DNA of 13,975 nt from CAYXDR01 sp046498185 (GTDB taxonomy: Bacteria > Desulfobacterota > DSM-4660 > Desulfatiglandales > Desulfatiglandaceae), in NCBI GenBank assembly GCA_046498185.1, contig JAWOBE010000235.1:1-13975 (forward strand), written 5' to 3'. The notes below the pieces were generated by a model. The model ran no database searches. It worked only from the letters and a program-made list of their open reading frames with translations, and was not told the DNA's origin. The position numbers were made by a program, and so were the translations under genes. Positions within the stretch are counted from its first letter, which is position 1; every line of letters starts with the position of its first letter. Positions 5,741 through 12,613 of this stretch are shown here, one piece after another.

Positions 5741-6427
5741 ATGACAGAATTGCGAAAATCAGACGTTTCAGATGTACAGATGTTGCCTCATATCCTGGTG
5801 ATGGAAGACGATGCCAGTGTTGCCAAGGGACTTGAGATGGTCCTGAACGAAGAAGGCTATGATGTCTATCTGGCTGGGACCGGCCATCTGGCACTGGAGG
5901 CCTTCAAACAAAAACGATATGATCTGTTGGTGGCGGATTTAAGACTACCGGATATGGACGGTATGGAAGTGATCCGTAAGGTGAAGGCTGAAAAACCGGA
6001 CACCGGTGTCGTGGTGATCACGGGCTACGGCACGGCCGCGATAGCCGTGGAGGCCATGAAAACAGGCGCGCATGACTTTTTGCCCAAGCCGTTCACTGAA
6101 GAACAGATCAAGGCGGCGGTGGATGATGCACTGAAGGCCCGCACCGCAAAAAAAGAGGAGTTTTTCGGTGAAGCCGATGGAGAGAAAATCCAGCTTATCC
6201 AGAAGCGGGAAGTGATTAATGTGTTGAACCGTACCGCCGAAGATGGAGCTTTCTTGCGCGATCTGATGGAAAACGGCTCGGCGGCGCTTGAAGGCTACCA
6301 GCTCTCGAGCAGGGCCAAAGCCGCGTTAATCTCCGGGGATCTCAAATGGATCAATGAGAATGTCGGGGAGCTTACGCAGAAACAGTTGCTGTTTATATAC
6401 AACCGCCTGGAACGGGAGGCCTGGTAA
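5741..6427 (+). CDS. Response regulator: receiver plus unusual C-terminal helical domain
   Basis: A 228-aa protein. The receiver (about 16-132) has acidic E22/D23/D24, phospho-acceptor D66 (LLVADLRLPD), T94 and K116. Instead of a DNA-binding or enzymatic output domain it ends in a charged, helix-rich segment (about 150-228) containing RAKAALISGDLKWINENVGE, LTQKQ and a final NRLEREAW. I recall similar ALLSGD-WIEEHVG-LT type domains in Desulfobacterota proteins annotated as LigA-subunit-like; this is unverified. A phospho-dependent protein-protein interaction role is plausible. The ATG follows GAGGAGAG at good spacing and is the first gene after the sigma54 promoter. The histidine kinase begins 8 bp after its stop codon, so the two are probably cotranscribed. 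Confidence 0.88.
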   Translation: MTELRKSDVSDVQMLPHILVMEDDASVAKGLEMVLNEEGYDVYLAGTGHLALEAFKQKRYDLLVADLRLPDMDGMEVIRKVKAEKPDTGVVVITGYGTAAIAVEAMKTGAHDFLPKPFTEEQIKAAVDDALKARTAKKEEFFGEADGEKIQLIQKREVINVLNRTAEDGAFLRDLMENGSAALEGYQLSSRAKAALISGDLKWINENVGELTQKQLLFIYNRLEREAW

Positions 6428-6434
6428 TCCACAA

Positions 6435-7676
6435 ATGAGTTCTTCGACATCGTTCGAAAACTATTTTCATGTCATCCGGGACATTATCCGGGCGATGCAT
6501 TCGTTGACCAATCTCCAGGATGTTCTGGATGTTGTGGTAGCCAAGTCCACCAAGGCTCTGAACGCGAAGGGAGCTCTTCTAAGGATCTTAAACAGGGAGA
6601 CCAACCTGTTCGAAGTGCGGGCCGCGGCGGGGCTTGGGGAACGATACCTGAAAAAGGGCCCTGTCAACACCGAAACGATCCTGGCAACGCTTTCGAAGCC
6701 GGGTGAGGTTTACGTAATCAGAGATATCTGGAATGCCCCCCGGGTCGACTATCCCCAGCAGACCTGGGATGAGGGCATCCGGATGCTCCTCGACGTGCCT
6801 TTGGCAATCGAGGATAATTTGACCGGGATCCTGAGAATTTATCTTTCAGAAGAGCGTGAGCTTTCCGAGGATGAAGTGGATTTCCTAAAGACTGTGGCAA
6901 TGCAGTGCGCCTGTGTCATAGAACGGGTGGGGCTGATCGAAAGCCAGCAGTCTCGTTTTGAACACCTCGCAACCCAGTTTGAAAAAGGTTCATCCCTTGG
7001 CCGTATGGCCGCGGGGATCGCGCACGAGATCAACAATCCTCTTGCCGGTATTCTCCTTTACAGCTCCAACATGAGCAAAAAAGTGCCGAAGGGCGGCCCT
7101 CTTGAGGAGGGTCTTAAAATCATCATCAGTGAAACCCAGCGTTGCAAGACCATTATTCAGGGGTTGCTCGATTTCGCGCGCGAACAGGAACCAGAAAAAT
7201 TTCAGGCGGATATCGACGAAATCCTGCATTCAGCTGTGGATATTGTGGAAAACGAGTTCCACCTGCGCCAGGTGCCGATTCACGTCGAACCGGCCGCAGA
7301 AGCGGTACAAACTTTTGTGGATAAAAACCAGCTGGAACAGGTGTTTATAAACCTTCTGTTGAACGCCCTTCACGCCGTGGAAGACCATAACGGCTTTGTC
7401 ACCGTCAAGAGTACAGTTGACAGCGAACACGAAAAAATAATGGTGGAAATTACGGACAACGGCTGTGGCATACCACCGGAGAACCTGAAAAAAATTTTTG
7501 AACCTTTTTTTTCCACGAAATCCAACGGTACGGGTCTCGGACTGGCGGTCAGCTACGGAATCGTCAGGAATCATAACGGAGACATCAGGGTTTCAAGCAA
7601 GCAGGGCTCCGGTACACGTTTTACAGTGGAGTTTCCGATCGTATCCGAGGAAGAGTTTGCCGGGGAGTCAACATGA
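6435..7676 (+). CDS. Soluble GAF-domain sensor histidine kinase
   Basis: A 413-aa cytoplasmic kinase with no membrane segment. A GAF sensor domain covers about 20-165. The dimerisation/phosphorylation domain has H197 in AAGIAHEINNPLAG. The ATPase domain has N box (EQVFINLLLNALHA, 301-314), G1 DNGCGI (341-346), F box FEPFF (355-359) and G2 GTGLGL (365-370). The HEINNPL form is typical of NtrB-like kinases that pair with sigma54 activators. I chose the ATG at 6435, just after the preceding gene; an in-frame ATG at 6354 lies inside that gene and would add residues unlike a GAF start. The stop overlaps the next ATG (ATGA, 7673-7676), implying translational coupling. Without a membrane segment, the GAF domain should sense an internal cue, possibly redox state or a small metabolite; which one is not visible. 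Confidence 0.93.
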   Translation: MSSSTSFENYFHVIRDIIRAMHSLTNLQDVLDVVVAKSTKALNAKGALLRILNRETNLFEVRAAAGLGERYLKKGPVNTETILATLSKPGEVYVIRDIWNAPRVDYPQQTWDEGIRMLLDVPLAIEDNLTGILRIYLSEERELSEDEVDFLKTVAMQCACVIERVGLIESQQSRFEHLATQFEKGSSLGRMAAGIAHEINNPLAGILLYSSNMSKKVPKGGPLEEGLKIIISETQRCKTIIQGLLDFAREQEPEKFQADIDEILHSAVDIVENEFHLRQVPIHVEPAAEAVQTFVDKNQLEQVFINLLLNALHAVEDHNGFVTVKSTVDSEHEKIMVEITDNGCGIPPENLKKIFEPFFSTKSNGTGLGLAVSYGIVRNHNGDIRVSSKQGSGTRFTVEFPIVSEEEFAGEST

Positions 7677-8041
7677 AAGATCTTGATATCCTGGTCATCG
7701 ATAATGAGGATGTCATCTGTGACGCCTGCGAAATGGTTCTGACCGAAAAAGGCCACAGGGTCGACTATTACAAGACAGGCAAATCGGGATTGCATGCCGC
7801 CGGCCTGCGTCATTACGACCTCGTCCTCCTGGATATGAAACTCCCCGATATGGACGGCATGGATATCCTCAGGATGTTGAAGGATAAGATGCCCTCTCTG
7901 GCGGTGATCGTTATGACCGGTTATTCTACGACATCCAATGCAGTGCAGGCGATGAAGCTTGGTGCCGTTGATTATCTTTCCAAGCCCTTTACAGATGATG
8001 ATTTGTTGCGTGCTGTCGAAAACGCATGTTTCGGAGGATGA
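7673..8041 (+). CDS. Stand-alone receiver (CheY/Spo0F-like) protein
   Basis: A 122-aa single receiver domain with no output domain. Phospho-acceptor D54 (VLLDMKLPD), T82 (MTGY) and K104 (SKPF) are intact. The usual acidic pair is D10-N11 rather than D-D, with E12 next, which could alter Mg2+ binding or phosphate lifetime. It aligns without gaps to the receiver of the sigma54 activator at 3762, with 63 of 120 residues identical by hand count, so the two are close paralogues. It may shuttle phosphate between the kinase and the activator, or compete as a phosphate sink. It is coupled by a 4-bp overlap to the kinase gene. hdrA begins 76 bp after its stop codon. Confidence 0.92.
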   Translation: MKDLDILVIDNEDVICDACEMVLTEKGHRVDYYKTGKSGLHAAGLRHYDLVLLDMKLPDMDGMDILRMLKDKMPSLAVIVMTGYSTTSNAVQAMKLGAVDYLSKPFTDDDLLRAVENACFGG

Positions 8042-8117
8042 ACGGGGGAACCAAAAATATAAAAACGTGGGCCTTAAAATGGGCCAACGGCGCTTATCAA
8101 AAAAAGGGAGCGAAACA

Positions 8118-11100
8118 ATGAGTGACACTGTGAGCAATCAAGGACTGCAGGGTGCGGTGATGGTCGTCGGCGCTGGTATCGCCGGTATGCAAGCAGCCCT
8201 GGATATCGCGAATGCGGGGTTTTATGTCTATATGGTCGAAAAATCGCCGGCCATCGGCGGGGTTATGGCCCAGCTGGATAAAACGTTTCCGACTAATGAC
8301 TGTTCGATGTGAATCCTGGCACCAAAACTGGTCGAGGTCGGCCGGCATGTCAATATTGAGCTTCTGACCCTCAGCGAAGTTAAAGGTATTTCCGGGGCGG
8401 AAGGTGATTTCACGGTGAATGTACTGAAGCGCCCGCGTTTCGTGGATACGGACAAATGCATTGCGTGCGGCACATGCGCGGAAAAATGTCCCAAGAAGGT
8501 GGATGACCTCTACAACGAGGGACTGATGAAACGCAAGGCGATTTATGTCCCTTATTCACAGGCGGTGCCGCTTAAGTATGCCATAGACAGCGACAACTGC
8601 ATATTTTTTCAGAAAGGAAAATGCCGGGCATGCGAAAAATTCTGCCCGGCCGGAGCCATCAATTTCGACGACCGTGAGGAAGACATTGAATTGAAAGTGG
8701 GCTCCGTGATCCTTGCCCCCGGCTTCAAATCCTTCGATCCAACGCCGTATGACACCTATTCGTATTCTGCCCTTAAAGATGTGGTGACTTCGCTGGAATT
8801 CGAACGGATTCTTTCTGCGACCGGGCCCTTCATGGGGCATCTGTCGCGGCCGTCGGACAAGAAGGAGCCCGGCAAGATAGCCTGGTTTCAGTGCGTGGGA
8901 TCGAGAGACGTCAACCGTTGCGACAATGGTTATTGTTCATCCGTATGCTGCATGTACGCCATCAAGCAGACCGTGATAGCGAGAGAACACAGCAAGGTCC
9001 CGCTGGATTGCGCGGTTTTTTTCATGGATATGCGAACCCACGGAAAGGATTTTGACCGCTACTATGAAAAGGCGCAAAAAGACGGTGTCCGATTTATACG
9101 CTCGCGGATTCATTCAGTGAGTAAACAGGCTGAAGATGGTTCCATACCTGTGAGCTATATCGATGAAGGCGGTGACATTCAAACCGAGTCCTTCGATATG
9201 ATCGTACTTTCCACCGGAATGGAGGTGGATGATTCGGTCAAAGAGGTTTCCGAACGGCTTGGAATAGACCTGGATAAGCATCATTTCACCAAGACCGGCA
9301 GCTTTCATCCTGTGGCCACCTCTCGCCCGGGGATTTATGCCTGCGGTGCTTTCACCGGGCCGAAGGATATCCCCCAATCCGTTATGGAAGCCAGTGCCGC
9401 GGCTTGCGCGGCCACCGAAAAATTGGCTCCCGCCCGAAATACCCGTACAAAGGAAGTGGATGTTCCGCAGGAGAGGGATGTCCGCAGGGAGCCCCCGAAA
9501 ATCGGAGTGTTCGTCTGCAACTGCGGAATAAATATCGGCGGCGTGGTGAGGGTGCCGGAAGTCGTGGAGTTCGCGAGGACGCTTCCCCATGTCGTCTATG
9601 CGGAAGAAAACCTTTTTACATGTTCCCAGGATACTCAGGACAAAATGGCTGAAGTCATCAAGGAGCAGGGTTTGAACCGGGTGGTGGTGGCCGCGTGTAC
9701 CCCCAGGACCCATGAGGGGCTGTTTCAAGAGACACTGATCAATGCCGGACTTAACAAGTATCTGTTCGAGATGGCCAACATAAGAAATCACGATTCCTGG
9801 GTTCATGCAAATGATCCGGATGCGGCGACCGAGAAAGCAAAAGATCTCGTTCGGATGGCCGTTGCCAAGGCCGGGTTGTTGTCTCCTTTACGGCAGAGCG
9901 ACCTTCCCATCAGCCAATCGGCGCTTATTGTAGGAGGCGGGGTTGCGGGTATGACGGCTGCCCTGGCTCTCGCCCGACAGGGTTATCCGGTTCATCTGGT
10001 GGAAAAATCCGACAAGTTGGGCGGCAATGCACGGAAGCTCAATCATGCCTTCAGCGGTGAACCGATTCAGGATTTGATCCAGGAACTGGTAAACGAAATA
10101 CGCGCCGATAAGCGCATCACATTGCATGAAAATTCCATTATTACCCAGGTGGATGGGTTTATCGGCAATTTCAAGACCGAAGTTACCAGCGGTTCTTCGC
10201 AGGAAACCATAGAACATGGTGTGGCGATTCTTTCTACAGGTGCAGAGGAATACAGGCCGAAAGAGTATCTCTACGGTGACCATCCGGCGGTTGTAACACA
10301 TACCGAGATGGACGGCTTGTTGCGCAATGATGATCCCAGGGTGGCAAAGGCAGGCACCGTGGTTTTCATTCAGTGTGTGGGGTCCAGGAACGAAGAGCGT
10401 CCTTACTGTTCAAAAGTTTGCTGCACCCATACCGTTCAAAGCGCCCTGGAATTGAAACGCCGGAATCCTTCGATGGATATCGTGGTGCTGTACCGTGATA
10501 TGCGAACCTATGGAAAACGGGAGGAGCTTTACCGGGCCGCGCGCGAGGCAGGCGTTGTCTTTGTGAGGTATTCGAAAGACTTGAAGCCTGTAGTCGGTGC
10601 GGACGGCGATGGGGTGAGCGTCGAGTTCAGGGATCCAGTCCTGGACCGTGTATTGAACGTGCATGCCGATATCCTTTGCCTGGCCTCGGCGATCGTATCG
10701 CACAGGGACGACGCTCTTTCTCAATTCTTCAAAGTGCCCATGGATGGAGATGGATGGTTCCTGGAAGCTCATCAGAAGCTAAGGCCGGTGGATTTCGCAA
10801 ACGATGGTGTTTTCCTATGCGGCATGGCCCATTATCCCAAGCCGATCGACGAGAGCATCGCGCAGGCCCAGGCGGCTGCTTCCAGGGCGTTGACTGTGCT
10901 GTCGATGGATTCGATACAGGTGGGAGGTGTCGTCTCCGTCATTGATCCCGATCTCTGTTCCGGATGCCTGGCATGCATTGCGGTCTGCCCTTTTAATGCG
11001 ATTTCGTTTAATGAAGAGAAAAAGGTGGCCGAGGTGAACGAGGCCCTGTGTAAGGGTTGTGGCGCCTGTGCGGCCGCCTGCCCGTCCGAGGTTCCGGTGT

Positions 11101-11159
11101 TGATGGGATTCAACAATTCTGAAATCTATGCCCAGATACGGGGGGCGCTGGCCGCTTGA
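8118..11159 (+). CDS. hdrA: HdrA, selenocysteine-containing heterodisulfide-reductase-type flavoprotein (double-module)
   Basis: 1013 aa reading UGA at 8310-8312 as Sec65. The FAD-binding loop G18-x-G-x-x-G23 is followed by IGGVMAQLDKTFPTNDCSM-U65-ILAPKLVEV. HdrA relatives have Cys or Sec at this point. A ferredoxin insert follows (C114/117/120/124; C161/169/172/176), then QCVGSRD...YCSSVCC (259-278). A second module begins near 462 with FVCNCGINIGG (C467/C469), CTPRTHEGLF (C527), a second FAD loop GGGVAG (608-613) and QCVGSRN...YCSKVCC (753-769). Two C-terminal 4Fe-4S motifs complete it (C947/950/953/957; C978/981/984/988). Methanogen HdrA is about 650 aa; this long form is known in sulfate reducers. 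It is expected to split or merge electron pairs at FAD in the cytoplasm. ATG 8118 follows AAGGGAG. No hdrB or hdrC is visible in the window. Confidence 0.93.
8310..8345 (+). promoter_or_regulatory. hdrA UGA(Sec65) codon and predicted bacterial SECIS hairpin
   Basis: UGA at 8310-8312. A hairpin follows with stem CTGGTC (8328-8333), loop GAGGTC (8334-8339) and stem GGCCGG (8340-8345): six pairs, two of them G-U. The loop begins 21 nt after the UGA, has G first and contains GGUC, the core of the SelB-recognised loop of E. coli fdhF. Spacing and loop fit the bacterial SECIS pattern. Confidence 0.65.
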
Positions 11160-11199
11160 GGGATGGGCCTGTATATTCCAAAATAACAAGGAGACAACG

Positions 11200-11652
11200 G
11201 TGGAAGAAGAAGCATTTGAGCCCAAAATTATTGCATTCATGTGCAATTGGTGTACTTACGGAGCCGCGGATCTCGCTGGCGTAAGCCGACTTTCATACCC
11301 GCCGAACATCAGGCCGATCCGGGTCATGTGTTCAGCCACGGTATCCCCGCACCATATTTTGAGGGCGCTGCAGGACGGCGCCGACGGAGTTTTGGTGGGC
11401 GGGTGACACATTGGCGACTGCCATTACCTGTATGGTAATTACATGACCGTAAAGAGAGTTACGTTTCTCCAGGAATTGCTGGGGTTGTTTGGCCTTCAGG
11501 AGAGAGTCCATCTGGCATGGATTTCGTCGGCCGAAGCGCAGAGGTTCGTGGAGGTGGTGACGGAATTCACCGAAAAGATTAAATCGCTGGGCCCGAACCC
11601 CCTGCCAGGTTTTGGCGAAGCGCCGACAGCGGCTCTCGCAGGATCTCATTGA
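11200..11652 (+). CDS. mvhD: MvhD-type iron-sulfur protein, selenocysteine-containing
   Basis: 150 aa reading UGA at 11404-11406 as Sec69. Family motifs: MCNWCTYGAADLAG (C15, C18), RVMCSATVSP (C44) and GADGVLVGG-U69-HIGDCHYLYGN (C74). Relatives have Cys in the GGCHxGDCHY motif, and the Methanococcus homologue VhuD is a known selenoprotein. MvhD carries a [2Fe-2S] cluster and passes electrons from a hydrogenase or formate dehydrogenase to HdrA; the position directly after hdrA and before the fdh genes fits this. Full family length. The start is GTG at 11200, preceded by AAGGAG at ideal spacing; no upstream ATG gives the conserved start. The terminal TGA at 11650-11652 is taken as a true stop, because the reading beyond has no family sequence. 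Confidence 0.93.
11404..11439 (+). promoter_or_regulatory. mvhD UGA(Sec69) codon and predicted SECIS hairpin
   Basis: UGA at 11404-11406. Stem ATTACC (11423-11428), loop TGTAT (11429-11433), stem GGTAAT (11434-11439): six perfect pairs. The loop begins 22 nt after the UGA and has G in its second position, as bacterial SECIS models require. The loop lacks the GGUC seen in the hdrA and fdhA elements. Confidence 0.55.
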
Positions 11653-11674
11653 TTCACTGAATTATTCATTGAAT
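11652..11674. repeat. Tandem ATTCA-N-TGAAT palindromes after mvhD
   Basis: Two palindromes, ATTCACTGAAT (11652-11662) and ATTCATTGAAT (11664-11674), spaced 12 bp apart, at the start of the 128-bp gap between mvhD and the FdhB-like gene. A GTCGG-A-CCGAC palindrome ends the same gap (11751-11761). Could be a regulator site or a simple tandem duplication. No promoter consensus is evident in the gap. Confidence 0.35.
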
Positions 11675-11780
11675 TATCCCAGGGCTTCAGCGTGCGGCAG
11701 GATAAAAGCACCATGCATCGTGCGAAAGGATTAGGATTCAGCAGGGAAGGTCGGACCGACTGATTTAAGGAGAATTGTTT

Positions 11781-12596
11781 ATGATAGACAGAATTAAATC
11801 CTGGCTCGAAGAAGGAACCATCGATGTTTTTTTAGGATACAAGGAGATGGAGGGCCATCCGTTGCCGTGGTGTTTCAGGCGGGAGCGATTGGAGGAAGTC
11901 GATGAAATTGTTTTGAGTCCAGCCCGTTATTCTCTCGAAAAGATAGCGACTCACATGGTGGAGCGGGAACCCGACATCCGAATCGGGATGTTGGCCCGCG
12001 ACTGCAACCAGCGAGCGCTCAATGTGTTGTATGTCTGGAACCAACTGAAGCGTGAACAGATTTTGACCATTGACGTCAATTGCTGCCCGTCGAGATTGAA
12101 AGAGCATTCAGACTGTTCATACCTCGAACCTGCCGAGTCGGGTCCTTATAAAAAGGAAGTTGGTATAGACAACAACCTCAAGCTGGAGGATGTGGAGCAT
12201 TACGGCCCGGAAGAAGGGCTTTACCGGTGGATGTATGAATTTCAGAAATGTATAAAGTGTTATGGATGCAGGAATATTTGCCCGGTTTGTTTCTGCAGGG
12301 AATGCAGCCTGGATAACGAAGAACTTGTTCATACGGGCCCGTTAATTCCTGATGTTCCTATTTTCCATCTGGTCCGGGCGGTTCACATGGCGGGCCGCTG
12401 CATCGATTGCGGGTTGTGCGAGGACGTCTGCCCGATGGACATCCCTCTGAGGTTGCTCTATCAGAAAGTGAGCCAGATCGTATTGAACCTGTTCGATTAT
12501 AAGACCGGAACCAGTGCGGATCAGCCGCCCTTCAGCATCCTGGGGGAACGCGTGACGTTGGAACCGAAACCGATTCAACCCGCCATTGGGGATTAG
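11781..12596 (+). CDS. FrhB/FdhB-like iron-sulfur protein of the formate dehydrogenase-Hdr module
   Basis: A 271-aa cytoplasmic protein. The N-terminal part (1-145) resembles the FrhB/FdhB beta-subunit family: IDVFLGYKEMEGHPLPW (14-30), and LARDCNQRAL (71-80) where relatives often read GCDxRAL. The C-terminal half has two 4Fe-4S motifs: C157/C160/C163/C167 with extra C170, C172 and C175, then C207/C210/C213/C217. It is shorter than methanogen FdhB, and no F420 or FAD site can be confirmed, so it is best seen as an iron-sulfur linker between FdhA and MvhD/HdrA. The extra N-terminal cysteines (C75, C101, C102, C112) may bind a further cluster. The ATG at 11781 sits 8 bp after AAGGAG; an in-frame TTG at 11775 is too close to it. 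The stop is 17 bp before the fdhA ATG. Confidence 0.8.
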   Translation: MIDRIKSWLEEGTIDVFLGYKEMEGHPLPWCFRRERLEEVDEIVLSPARYSLEKIATHMVEREPDIRIGMLARDCNQRALNVLYVWNQLKREQILTIDVNCCPSRLKEHSDCSYLEPAESGPYKKEVGIDNNLKLEDVEHYGPEEGLYRWMYEFQKCIKCYGCRNICPVCFCRECSLDNEELVHTGPLIPDVPIFHLVRAVHMAGRCIDCGLCEDVCPMDIPLRLLYQKVSQIVLNLFDYKTGTSADQPPFSILGERVTLEPKPIQPAIGD

Positions 12597-12613
12597 GCAT
12601 AAAGGAGCCTGAA

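Noticed and set aside
6354..6434. Upstream ATG extension of the histidine kinase
   Set aside because: It lies wholly inside the preceding response-regulator gene and its residues do not resemble a GAF N terminus; the ATG at 6435 fits the operon spacing.
8118..8312. hdrA, mvhD and fdhA as pseudogenes broken by nonsense mutations
   Set aside because: All three breaks are UGA, all at conserved Cys/Sec sites, all followed by SECIS-like hairpins, and no other damage is seen.
9114..9806. A 230-codon minus-strand frame inside hdrA
   Set aside because: It lies antisense to well-conserved HdrA coding sequence and shows no family features.
8415..11159. HdrA as a 914-aa protein starting at the ATG at 8415
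   Set aside because: The upstream in-frame sequence from 8118 supplies the first FAD motif and continuous HdrA homology across a single UGA, which is better read as Sec.
11650..11652. Terminal UGA of mvhD as a second Sec codon
   Set aside because: The translation beyond lacks family similarity and enters the tandem palindromes; the length already matches the family.
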